Part shown: positions 35,264 through 43,299 of the stretch, piece after piece | Position numbering within the stretch: position 1 is the first letter of the stretch | Layout: every line of letters starts with the position of its first letter | From: JBCCSZ01 sp039821145 | Lineage (GTDB): Bacteria > Bacteroidota > Bacteroidia > Chitinophagales > Saprospiraceae | Assembly: GCA_039821145.1 (NCBI GenBank) | Contig: JBCBOS010000009.1 | Coordinates: 186,001 to 250,000, forward strand | Direction: 5' to 3' | DNA length: 64,000 nt | Notes under the pieces: model-generated | What the model saw: the letters and a program-made list of their open reading frames with translations, nothing else | Databases searched by the model: none | What the model was told of the DNA's origin: nothing | Position numbers and translations under genes: made by a program

Positions 35264-37711
35264 ATGGCAGATTCTACCAAGCCCGTAAAGAGCCTTCCGA
35301 ACTATCGGGGGGGCAAAAAGAAGGGAAATGACCTATCTAGCTATGTCTTTGGCAAGATACAGCCACAAGCACTGCCATTGGAAGAAGCAGTCCTCGGAGC
35401 CATCATGCTCGACAAAGACGCCCTTCCCGTCATCCTCGACATTCTTCAGTCCGAAAGTTTTTACTCCGATGCCCACCAGCTGATCTACAAGGCCATGTTG
35501 CGCCTCTTCGAACGGACGCAGCCCGTGGATTTGCTGACCGTAACGGAAGAATTGCGCAAGTCTGGTGATTTGGAAAAGGCAGGGGGCCCCTACTACCTGG
35601 TGGAATTGACCAACCGAGTGGCTTCTGCCGCCAACATCGAGTACCACGCCCGCATCATTTCCCAAAAACACATACAACGGGAGTTGATCCGGGTGTCGAC
35701 CAATGTCATCCGCGATGCCTACGAGGACACCACCGATGTGTTCGACCTCTTGGACCAGGCAGAACAGGGTTTGTTCAACATCACCCAGCAAAACCTCAGC
35801 CGCAGTTACGAAAGCATGGGCTCCTTGGCCAGTCGTGCGCTGAAGCAAATGGAGGAAATGGCCTCCAAGAAAGAGGGATTGACGGGTGTGCCGACAGGTT
35901 TTACCGAGCTGGACCGCCTGACATCTGGTTGGCAATCTTCCGACCTGATCATCGTGGCTGCCCGTCCTGGTATGGGTAAGACTTCCTTCATCCTGGCCCT
36001 GGCCCGCAATGCCGCCATGGACTTCGACAAGGCGGTTGCTGTCTTTTCTTTGGAAATGTCCAATCTGCAGTTGGTACAACGTCTGATTTCCATGGAGGCA
36101 GAGATTTCTGGTAGCAAGCTTCGAAATGGCCAACTGGAGGATTACGAATGGCAACAACTGCAGAGTGCCATTGAGAAAATGAGCGAAGTGCCCATCTACA
36201 TCGACGATACGCCGGGCATCAACATATTTGAATTGCGCGCCAAATGCCGCCGCCTCAAAATGCAGCACGACATCCAAATGGTTGTCATCGATTACCTACA
36301 GCTGATGAGTGGTGGACCCGACAGTGGCAAGGGCAATCGCGAACAGGAAATCAGTATGATCTCCCGCTCGCTTAAAGGATTGGCCAAGGAGTTGAGCGTA
36401 CCCGTCATTGCGCTGTCGCAGCTCAGCCGGGCAGTGGAAACCCGCGGTGGCACCAAGCGGCCGCAGCTGTCCGACTTGCGGGAATGCATCACGGGCGATA
36501 CCCGCATCCTGAATGCCGATACGGGAGAATACATCGAAGTGGAGCAATTGCTAGGCAAGGAAGACTTCCACGTGCTGGCGGTTGATCCTTCCCGACAACT
36601 ACAGCGAAATAGGGTGTTGGATGTCTGGTACACTGGTGAAAAGGAAGTGTATGAGGTCAAGACACAATCTGGTTTCACCATCAAGGCGAGTCTGAATCAT
36701 CCCTTCTACACGGCAGATGGCTGGACGCAACTGGTGGATTTGCGCGAAGGAGACTACATCGGCACAGCCAAAAGAGTCGATCTCGATCTGGCAGAGAGTT
36801 CTTTGTCAGAGGAGGAGTTGATTGGCTTGGCAAGAGAGTTTGCCACAGATGCGAAAAAGCAATTGCCCAGCGCCGTCTTTGCTTCTTCCAAGCGGCAAAT
36901 TGCCTTATTCTTGCGCCATCTTTGGAAGCAAGGAGCATTGGATTACAGACAAGGAAGTGACTCGGCGATTTCCTTTGCTTCTGCATCTGTCCAACAATTG
37001 CAGGCCGTGAAGTCCCTATTGCTTCGGTTTGGCATTGCCAGTGAATTGCGAGAAAACAAGGGGGACATTGTCCAGCTTTGCATCATCGAAGAAGACCACA
37101 TATTGGCTTTTGCCAAAGAGATTGGAGGTTTTGGAGCCGATGCGAATGTACTGGCCCGACTTTTCAATGACTTGGAAAAAGAGCAGAATGTCTTTCTTGC
37201 TGGAAAGAATGTCTCCCATGCAAAGGGGCAAAGTCTTCAGCAACAGTTGCCTCAGTCAGTTGAGGTACTGACGGCTGAGCAACCCGACTCAAGGGACATC
37301 CGCTGGGAAAAAATCGTGTCCATTGTCCACATCGGACGACGGAAGACCTATGACTTGCACGTGGAGGACAACCACAATTTTGTGGCCAACGACTTTGTCA
37401 TTCACAACTCAGGTGCCATCGAACAGGATGCGGACATCGTTACCTTCATCTACCGTCCGGAATACTACCAGATTTTGGAGGATGAGGAAGGCAATTCCCT
37501 CAAAGGGGTTGGCGAAATCATCGTGGCCAAGCACCGGAATGGTGCGCTCAAGACGGTGAAACTCCGCTTTACAGATACCTTTGCCAAATTCTCTGACTTG
37601 GAAGATCCCAATTTCAATGATCTCACCGATGATGTGGATACATACGGCAATCAGCCAAACAACATCATCACACGTTCTTCCAGAATGAACGATGATGACA
37701 TTCCTTTTTAA
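35264..37711 (+). CDS. dnaB: Replicative DNA helicase DnaB with in-frame intein
   Basis: DnaB is the hexameric 5'-3' helicase of the replication fork. The 815-codon frame consists of a 507-residue extein and a 308-residue intein (residues 408-715). The N-terminal DnaB_N domain starts near PQALPLEEAVLGAIML. The RecA-like core has Walker A (ARPGMGKTS), Walker B (MVVIDYLQLMSG) and the arginine region SDLRE / SGAIEQDADIVTFIYRPEYY, which the intein splits. The extein alone has the normal length. The protein must be spliced to be active because the insert breaks the C-terminal core. It is followed 14 bases later by the pseudouridine synthase gene. Confidence 0.97.
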   Translation: MADSTKPVKSLPNYRGGKKKGNDLSSYVFGKIQPQALPLEEAVLGAIMLDKDALPVILDILQSESFYSDAHQLIYKAMLRLFERTQPVDLLTVTEELRKSGDLEKAGGPYYLVELTNRVASAANIEYHARIISQKHIQRELIRVSTNVIRDAYEDTTDVFDLLDQAEQGLFNITQQNLSRSYESMGSLASRALKQMEEMASKKEGLTGVPTGFTELDRLTSGWQSSDLIIVAARPGMGKTSFILALARNAAMDFDKAVAVFSLEMSNLQLVQRLISMEAEISGSKLRNGQLEDYEWQQLQSAIEKMSEVPIYIDDTPGINIFELRAKCRRLKMQHDIQMVVIDYLQLMSGGPDSGKGNREQEISMISRSLKGLAKELSVPVIALSQLSRAVETRGGTKRPQLSDLRECITGDTRILNADTGEYIEVEQLLGKEDFHVLAVDPSRQLQRNRVLDVWYTGEKEVYEVKTQSGFTIKASLNHPFYTADGWTQLVDLREGDYIGTAKRVDLDLAESSLSEEELIGLAREFATDAKKQLPSAVFASSKRQIALFLRHLWKQGALDYRQGSDSAISFASASVQQLQAVKSLLLRFGIASELRENKGDIVQLCIIEEDHILAFAKEIGGFGADANVLARLFNDLEKEQNVFLAGKNVSHAKGQSLQQQLPQSVEVLTAEQPDSRDIRWEKIVSIVHIGRRKTYDLHVEDNHNFVANDFVIHNSGAIEQDADIVTFIYRPEYYQILEDEEGNSLKGVGEIIVAKHRNGALKTVKLRFTDTFAKFSDLEDPNFNDLTDDVDTYGNQPNNIITRSSRMNDDDIPF
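36485..37408 (+). mobile_element. DnaB intein with degenerate homing endonuclease
   Basis: A protein-splicing element of 308 residues inside dnaB. Block A begins at C408 (CITGDTRILNADTG). Block B has GFTIKASLNHPF with H479 (intein residue 72). Block F is YDLHVEDNHNFVANDF, and block G ends in VIHN, followed by Ser as the +1 extein residue. All splicing residues are present. Between blocks B and F lies the second half of a LAGLIDADG endonuclease, recognisable from SKRQIALFLRHLWKQGAL and the following LLLRFGI. The first LAGLIDADG half is missing and the acidic residue of the second is lost (WKQG in place of FDTDG). Splicing should work; homing should not. Confidence 0.93.
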
Positions 37712-37725
37712 ACTCCTCCATCCTC

Positions 37726-38565
37726 ATGCGTCATCGACCGGGTAAGAAAAATTTTAAGGGCAAAGGAAAAGGCAGCGGCCGTCCTACCTCTCGATTCAAA
37801 GGCCGAAAAGCCAACGAAGCACGTCCCATTCCCGCCAAGGAAGTAGACATAGAAGGCATGGCCTTGAACAAGTTCGTGGCCCACTGTGGAGTTGCCTCCC
37901 GTCGACAATCCGCCGAGCTGATTCGCAAAGGCATGGTCAAGGTCAACGAGGAGTTGATCACAGAGCCGGGCCACAAGCTTCAGAAAGGAGACAAGGTCAG
38001 CTACGATGGAAAAGTCATTCAGCCGGAGAGTCGCAACATCTACCTTTTGCTCAACAAGCCAAAGGACACCATCACCACTTTGAAAGATGAGCGCAACAGA
38101 CGCACTGTGATGGACTTGATCGGGCCGGAGATCAAAGAGCGCATCTTTCCCGTCGGCCGTCTGGACAGGGCAACCACTGGCTTGCTTTTGCTGACCAATG
38201 ATGGGGAATTGGCCCAACGACTGTCTCACCCCAGCTACAAAATCAAGAAGATTTACCACGTTGTCCTCGATCGACCTTTGCATCGAGAAGATTTTGCCAA
38301 AATCGAGGCAGGCTTGGAGTTGGAAGACGGCAAGGCCATGGTGGATGGACTGAGTTATGTCAATGGAAAACCCAAAACGGAGGTGGGCATCGAAATACAC
38401 ATTGGCCGAAATCGCATCGTCCGGCGCATTTTCGAACATTTGGAGTACAAAGTCAAGCGACTCGACCGGGTCTTTTACGGTGGCTTGACCAAGAAAGACA
38501 TTCCCCGCGGAAAATACCGTTCCCTTTCAGAAAAAGAATTGCTGATGCTTCGGCACTTTGTCTAG
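37726..38565 (+). CDS. RsuA/RluB-family 23S/16S rRNA pseudouridine synthase
   Basis: A 279-residue enzyme that converts a specific rRNA uridine to pseudouridine. A basic N-terminal tail (RPGKKNFKGKGKGSGR) precedes an S4 RNA-binding domain (about 45-105; LNKFVAHCGVASRRQSAELI, VKVNEELI). The catalytic domain carries the active-site aspartate in GRLDRATTGLLLLTND. The later FEHLEYKVKRLDRVFYGGL block is typical of the RluB/RluE/RsuA branch; which of these it is cannot be told with certainty. It lies 14 bases after dnaB on the same strand. Confidence 0.92.
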   Translation: MRHRPGKKNFKGKGKGSGRPTSRFKGRKANEARPIPAKEVDIEGMALNKFVAHCGVASRRQSAELIRKGMVKVNEELITEPGHKLQKGDKVSYDGKVIQPESRNIYLLLNKPKDTITTLKDERNRRTVMDLIGPEIKERIFPVGRLDRATTGLLLLTNDGELAQRLSHPSYKIKKIYHVVLDRPLHREDFAKIEAGLELEDGKAMVDGLSYVNGKPKTEVGIEIHIGRNRIVRRIFEHLEYKVKRLDRVFYGGLTKKDIPRGKYRSLSEKELLMLRHFV

Positions 38566-38578
38566 CATCAAAAAACTA

Positions 38579-38614
38579 CCCCTCCCAGTATTGGCAATGC
38601 CGAACGAGGAGGGG
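38579..38614 (+). terminator. Hairpin downstream of the pseudouridine synthase gene
   Basis: CCCCTCC pairs with GGAGGGG with an inner TTGGC/GCCGA helix, 13 bases after the stop. A short TTTT follows at 38619-38622. It probably ends the dnaB-pseudouridine synthase transcript. The remaining gap to 38797 shows nothing further. Confidence 0.5.
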
Positions 38615-38797
38615 CATGTTTTCGGGATGATTCTGGGTGCTGGAATCGGTCGATTCCTGTGTGGAATGGAATGGTTGAATAGTGTTTGACAGTGCTTGTT
38701 GTCCGTGTAATCGGCAATCGGGAGGGTAAATCAGATGGTTTTTTTTCTCACAGTTGACAATATAACGACCTCTGTGTGGGTTTCGTTGCCCTGGGTA

Positions 38798-39325
38798 CTA
38801 ACTTTTCTCGGGCTGGAACCAGGAGGCATAAAAGACATAGTTGTTGGCAATGCGCTCGATCATGTCTTGAAAGAGGTCTTCGCTTAGGGGCTTGAGCTTT
38901 TTGGCGGGAACACCTCCATAGACAAAGCCCGACTCCAAATGGGCATTCTCCAGTACGACAGCCCCCGCTGCAATCAAGCAGTTGCTTTCGACCCTTGCGC
39001 CATCCATGACAATGGCTCCCATCCCGACCAAGACATTGTCTCCAATGCTGCATCCATGCACGATGGCACGGTGGCCAATGGAGACGTTGTTGCCGATCTG
39101 GGTTTGGGTGCGTTGATAGGTACAATGGATGACTGCACCGTCCTGTATGTTGACTTTGTTGCCGATGTGGATGCTGTTGACATCGCCTCTGACAACTGCC
39201 TGAAACCAGACGCTGCAGTCATCTCCCATTTGCACATCGCCGACCACCGTGGCATTGTCTGCCAAGTAGCAGTTGGTGCCAAAGCTGGGATGGACTCCCT
39301 TGACGGCCAGCAATAGTGGGGGCAT
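38798..39325 (-). CDS. Gamma-class carbonic anhydrase-like hexapeptide-repeat protein
   Basis: A 175-residue left-handed beta-helix protein of the gamma carbonic anhydrase/YrdA group. The trimer-forming hexapeptide repeats are clear (for example IGNNVSIG, IGDNVLVGMGAIV). The zinc-ligand histidines are present in AVIHC and GHRAIVHGC. Some family members hydrate CO2 while others have no known activity, so activity is not certain. It lies six bases downstream of the TraB-family gene and is cotranscribed with it. Confidence 0.88.
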   Translation of the reverse strand: MPPLLLAVKGVHPSFGTNCYLADNATVVGDVQMGDDCSVWFQAVVRGDVNSIHIGNKVNIQDGAVIHCTYQRTQTQIGNNVSIGHRAIVHGCSIGDNVLVGMGAIVMDGARVESNCLIAAGAVVLENAHLESGFVYGGVPAKKLKPLSEDLFQDMIERIANNYVFYASWFQPEKS

Positions 39326-39331
39326 GGGATG

Positions 39332-40267
39332 TTATTTCAGTGGTTCGAGGGTGTATCCTTCTTCCCGGAGCAGGGCAACCACTCCTTCTTTGCCACCCAG
39401 GTGACCAGCTCCCACTGCGAAAAAGGTGGTTTTTTCCGTCATCATCTTGGCCATGATGGGAATCCAGTTGCGGTTGCGGCCCACCAAAAGCAGGTCTTCG
39501 TAGGAACCCAGTCCGCCTTCCTCTGTGGAAAACATGTCCTGCATGCCACTCAAGTCCTGCTTTTTGTAGAGGTCGACCATCTTTTTGAACTCGTTGTTGT
39601 CGCCATCTCCGTTTTTGATGGCATCAACCAACATATTGGCCTGTACCTTGTAGGGGATGCTGTCGAACATGCTGAGCTGAAACTCGATGGTTTCCAAGCC
39701 GTCGATCTCCTTTTTGGCTTCCTGGGCCAGGGTCGTGAATTCCATCTCGTAGGAGACCATGCTGCCGTTGTTGAGTCCACCGCCATTGCTCATGTCGCCA
39801 GATGCAAAGGTGGCGAGGAACATTGGCTTGATCTTGCCGAGAAACGCCAAGGGGAGGCCCATTTCCTGAAATCTGTTTTCCACCAATTTGTAGTCCTCCT
39901 CGCTGAGCAGGTCCTTTAGGGTCGTACCGTTGGACATCATGATCTTGCCCAACATGGAAAAGGCAACACTCATGTCACTCATCTCTTCCATATTGATTTC
40001 AAATACGATGCGGCTGGCTTCGGTAAAGGCCGTTTTGGTTGCATCGGTTAGGAAAAAATCGTCCTTTCCAATCATGTGGATGGTGCCATAGAGATAGGAT
40101 GGAGATTCGAGTTCCTTCCCAGAGATGCGCCACAGCAGAGAGTTTTCCACTTGTGGGTCTGCTTTGGTGATGGCAGAGGTTGGTGCCTGTTCTGCTGTGC
40201 TCAGTTTTTTCTTGCTGGCACAACTGATCAGGAAGAAGCAAAGTAAAATGGGAATAAAATATTTCAT
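39332..40267 (-). CDS. TraB/GumN family lipoprotein
   Basis: A 311-residue exported protein of the TraB/GumN/PrgY superfamily, proposed to be metal-dependent peptidase-like (Tiki fold). The signal peptide ends in FLISC (lipobox). The first signature YLYGTIHMIG and the C-terminal AVGAGHLGGKEGVV (second conserved histidine region) are both present. It is likely a periplasm-facing lipoprotein. It forms an operon with the gamma carbonic anhydrase downstream. The physiological role in Bacteroidota is not known to me. Confidence 0.88.
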   Translation of the reverse strand: MKYFIPILLCFFLISCASKKKLSTAEQAPTSAITKADPQVENSLLWRISGKELESPSYLYGTIHMIGKDDFFLTDATKTAFTEASRIVFEINMEEMSDMSVAFSMLGKIMMSNGTTLKDLLSEEDYKLVENRFQEMGLPLAFLGKIKPMFLATFASGDMSNGGGLNNGSMVSYEMEFTTLAQEAKKEIDGLETIEFQLSMFDSIPYKVQANMLVDAIKNGDGDNNEFKKMVDLYKKQDLSGMQDMFSTEEGGLGSYEDLLLVGRNRNWIPIMAKMMTEKTTFFAVGAGHLGGKEGVVALLREEGYTLEPLK

Positions 40268-40330
40268 GCTGCTAGAATGATCTTTGTCTTAAAAAATGTA
40301 ACGGAAAAATGGGAGGAAAGATTCTACTTT

Positions 40331-41260
40331 TCAATGATGGATGTCAATGTCCTTGACAATATCGATGAGCATTTGGATGTCTTCGTAGAATTCCCGCACC
40401 AATTCAAAACTCACGTTTGAACTGAAGATAAAAGGTTCAAGTATGTCTTTTGGTTCAGTGATGCCCAGGTAAATGTCCTTATTGATAAAAGAAAGATAAA
40501 TTTCCTTGTCGTGATTGAGCTTGTAATCGACAATGGCTCGCTGCATATCGGGCGACAGAATGCCTCTGACGTGTGCCTCCCGGCTGGCGTAGGTCATGAA
40601 GTGTTCTTCAAACTCGGGGATCAGCATCCCTTCTTCTTCGATGGCTTCGCCACCACCATAGGTAAAGGCCCGGATGGTTTTGGTGAGGTATTGGCGAAAT
40701 TCTTTGGGCCAAATGAGAATGCTGCCCTTGAGACTGTAGGTAAAGCGACTGTGCAAGAACACCCCCTTGAAAACGTAGTTGAGGCGGTTGCGGACGGGGG
40801 AGAGTTCTCGCACGTTGAGTTCTGACAATTCAAAATCCATCTCCCCAATTTTGCCACTGATGTAGTCCTCCCCGTGGTATTGGTGGGCGGCGGTGCGAAA
40901 CAAGCGGCTTTGCAAAAAGACGGAGCGAGGGATGGATTTCTTGCTGTCGTATTCGAGCGTACCATAGTTGACGCTGTCGTCTATGAAATCCAGGATGAGG
41001 TTGATGACATTGGGCTTGAAGGTTTGCCGAAATTGCCGGACCCGATAGACCAGGTAAGAAATGTAAACCCCTGCAGGCAGCAAGGTGAAGAAGGTAAAGA
41101 CGGGGATGCCAATGTAGAAGTCGAGAAAGAAAACAGCGGTCAGCAGGACGATGGAAACGGCCAACAGAGCCAGTAGGCGCCGACGCAGTCGCTCCATTCG
41201 CCGGAGTTCCGGGTGGATGGTATTGTTGTAATAAATCCGAAATTCATCCTGACGTTGCAT
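40331..41260 (-). CDS. DUF3137-like membrane protein, hypothetical
   Basis: A 309-residue protein with two adjacent membrane helices (about 30-75; LLALLAVSIVLLTAVFFLDF and VFTFFTLLPAGVYISYLVY). A soluble domain follows with SVFLQSRLFRTAAHQYHGEDYISGKIGEMDFELSEL; the G-x-I-G-x-x-x-F-x-x-S-E arrangement is typical of DUF3137. The ATG at 41260 is chosen because the upstream in-frame extension to 41338 lacks family sequence. The function of the family is unknown. It lies downstream of the parA-linked RHH gene, about 100 bases away, on the same strand. Confidence 0.72.
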   Translation of the reverse strand: MQRQDEFRIYYNNTIHPELRRMERLRRRLLALLAVSIVLLTAVFFLDFYIGIPVFTFFTLLPAGVYISYLVYRVRQFRQTFKPNVINLILDFIDDSVNYGTLEYDSKKSIPRSVFLQSRLFRTAAHQYHGEDYISGKIGEMDFELSELNVRELSPVRNRLNYVFKGVFLHSRFTYSLKGSILIWPKEFRQYLTKTIRAFTYGGGEAIEEEGMLIPEFEEHFMTYASREAHVRGILSPDMQRAIVDYKLNHDKEIYLSFINKDIYLGITEPKDILEPFIFSSNVSFELVREFYEDIQMLIDIVKDIDIHH

Positions 41261-41364
41261 AGGCGGCGTGGTAAGGGAGGCGGATGAAAGATGTCCATCA
41301 ACAGCAATAGGCCAGACAGTGCGGGACTGAATGGACAAACGGAAGTTCTAGGCGATGGGAGGGC

Positions 41365-41901
41365 TTAGCCTTTGAACTGCACATCCGGAATCGAGCCGTG
41401 CTTGGTCTCGTAGTTCTGAATGAACTCAGAGATGATCTCGCCAATGATGTCTTTGAGATAAGCTCTTTCTGATCGGGCAATGTTTTTCAACTTGCCGAGC
41501 TTGTTTTTGTCAAAGATGAAAGTCACCCGCTTTTTGGTAGAAGCCTCCACTTCTACCCGGCTGGAGTGCAGGGTTTGGCGAATCAGGGCGTCCAGTCCGC
41601 TGACTGGCTTGCGGCGAATGCGACGGGAACGAACGCTGGAGCGCAAATTTTCTTCCTGTTTTTTGACTGACTTTTCCGGACTGGGGTCCTTCACAGAAAG
41701 CTGAAAGAGGGATTCCAGATCAGAAGTGAAGCTCTTGCTACTGCGCCGTCTGACTTTTCTTTTCTTCTTTTCCTTTGTGGCAACAGCGACATCTTCTTTG
41801 GTATCTGTTCTGACGAGCAACGGACTTTGGTCCTGGAGCTCGTCCTCATGGGCGATTCCGAAAAGGTTCTCTAATCCATCTGTAAATTTTTTCTTGCTCA
41901 C
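41365..41901 (-). CDS. Ribbon-helix-helix-like protein with three short repeats, candidate ParA partner
   Basis: A 178-residue protein read from a GTG at 41901 (VSKKKFTDGLENLFG). Three related short motifs appear: KKKFTDGLENLFGIA at the start, SKSFTSDLESLFQLS near 50 and KPVSGLDALIRQTLHSS near 105. Between them are basic, Ser-rich linkers. The C-terminal 50 residues (KKRVTFIFDKNKLGKLKNIARSERAYLKDIIGEIISEFI) look like a ribbon-helix-helix DNA-binding unit. An ATG at 42096 would add 65 residues of poor quality and is less likely. It sits downstream of parA; by analogy to ParG/omega-type partners it may bind the centromere. This is inference. Confidence 0.65.
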   Translation of the reverse strand: MSKKKFTDGLENLFGIAHEDELQDQSPLLVRTDTKEDVAVATKEKKKRKVRRRSSKSFTSDLESLFQLSVKDPSPEKSVKKQEENLRSSVRSRRIRRKPVSGLDALIRQTLHSSRVEVEASTKKRVTFIFDKNKLGKLKNIARSERAYLKDIIGEIISEFIQNYETKHGSIPDVQFKG

Positions 41902-42141
41902 AATTTGTGGTGTTAGTGACTGCTGCGCCAGGCGACGAGGCCCGGCATTTTGAATTCCTAAATGGCCAGCTTGCCATTCCGAGATCGATCGTTGCAATTT
42001 TCTGGCCGAATGCTCAAACAGCTGATCGCTTGGCGAAACATCTGCTTGTGTGCTGTAATCTGTAGGGGGAACAGTACAGCCCAAGGTCTGTCTCAAGCGG
42101 CGTTTTCTCCTCGGCGAGAAGGAAGCGACGGAAACAAACTC

Positions 42142-42906
42142 TTAGGCGTTGACGGCAACTTCGGTGCGTTCGATGATCTCTTTGCAAAGGCTCAGGTAGT
42201 CCTTGGCACCGTTTGAATTCTTGCTGTAGGCAAAAATGTCTTTGCGCTGGGCAGGAGCTTCGGCCAGGGAGACATTGTCGCGAATGAGGGTTTTGAAAAC
42301 CTTTTCTCCAAAGAATTTGTGGATGGTCTTCACGACATCTCTGTTGAGGACTTTGCGGGAATCGTACATGGTGGCGATGACGCCGCCGATGGTGAGCTTC
42401 TTGTTCAGGCGGAAGCGGACTTTGTCGATGATCTGCTTGATCTTGGTCAATCCCTGCATGGCCAAAAATTCCGTTTGCAGAGGAATGAAAACATAGTCGC
42501 TGCTGGTAAGTGCATTCAATGTCAGTAAGCCCAGTGAAGGAGGACAGTCGATGATGATGAAGTCGTATTCTTCGACAACGGGCTCGAACAATTCGCGTAG
42601 GATGAACTCGCGGCCTGCTTCGTTGATCAATTCCATTTCGGCCCCTGACAGGTCGAGGGTGGAGCTGATGACGTCGAAACCTTCCCGCACAGTGTAGGGG
42701 ACGAGTTCCGATTCGCCGCGAAGGGCTTCGTAAATGGTATATTTTTGACGAGGAATTCCAAGCGAGAGACTGAGGTTGGCTTGTGGGTCGAGGTCGATCA
42801 GCAAAACTTTTCTTCCTAGTTCAACCAGTCCTGCTCCAATGTTGATCGTACTGGTTGTTTTTCCTACACCACCCTTGTGGTTGAGAAGAGAGATGATTTT
42901 TCCCAT
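42142..42906 (-). CDS. parA: ParA family ATPase (Soj/MinD-like), chromosome or plasmid partitioning
   Basis: A 254-residue Walker-type ATPase. The deviant Walker A is HKGGVGKTTSTINIGAGL, with the first lysine in KGGVGKTT needed for the sandwich dimer. Walker A' is DLDPQANLSLSLG and Walker B is DYDFIIIDCPPSLGLLT-like (VVEEYDFIIIDCPPS). No long N-terminal HTH domain is present, so it is the Soj-like short type. No parB gene is in the window; an RHH-like protein follows instead. Partitioning role is from family; whether it acts on the chromosome is inference from the dnaB neighbourhood. Confidence 0.88.
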   Translation of the reverse strand: MGKIISLLNHKGGVGKTTSTINIGAGLVELGRKVLLIDLDPQANLSLSLGIPRQKYTIYEALRGESELVPYTVREGFDVISSTLDLSGAEMELINEAGREFILRELFEPVVEEYDFIIIDCPPSLGLLTLNALTSSDYVFIPLQTEFLAMQGLTKIKQIIDKVRFRLNKKLTIGGVIATMYDSRKVLNRDVVKTIHKFFGEKVFKTLIRDNVSLAEAPAQRKDIFAYSKNSNGAKDYLSLCKEIIERTEVAVNA

Positions 42907-42970
42907 ATGATGTCAATTTAGTGTTTCTAAGTGTTTGCGTTTTGTTGGCACAGTGGCATACAAAACATGT

Positions 42971-43007
42971 AATTGGCACAAGCCAATTCCCTTCTTGGAC
43001 AAAAATA
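42971..43007 (-). promoter_or_regulatory. parA promoter element and palindrome in the leader
   Basis: The reverse strand has TATTTTTG at 43007-43000, a perfect -7 element, placing the transcription start near 42993. A perfect 7-bp palindrome AATTGGC-ACAA-GCCAATT lies at 42971-42988, within the first 25 bases of the mRNA and 65 bases before the ATG. It does not match the ParB-box parS. It is a plausible operator for ParA or its RHH partner. Confidence 0.5.
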
Positions 43008-43299
43008 AGGGTTTTGGCGAGTAATAAAAATTTAACGTACAATTAATTGCACTTTGTTATAATACGTATTTATGATACTCAATCCAAAGTGGTTTGGCAC
43101 TTCGTCTACCTTTTTCTTTTGCCCCAACTCTGCGTTTGAAAGCCTCGCCGATGCTTTGGCATCGCCTGCGTTTTCAGCCTTGATTTGAGACAAAATAAAT
43201 TCGCTTTACTCGACCCAACCACTGTGTAATGAGTATGGCAACAACAATTGAGCCAAATTTTTAATATGTTCTCTTCGTAGCGGTCTGCACAAGCTGTTG
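43008..43299. other. Intergenic region between the kinase and parA, with possible decayed or repeated coding segment
   Basis: Nothing certain is encoded. On the reverse strand about 43055-43190 reads through in several frames; one frame gives SQIKAENAGDAKASARL and later ELGQKKKVDEVPNHFG, another gives AMPKHRRGFQTQSWGKRKR. No start, stop or family supports a gene. CGATGC/GCATCG at 43149-43164 forms a small hairpin. The block may be an intergenic repeat or a gene remnant. Confidence 0.35.
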
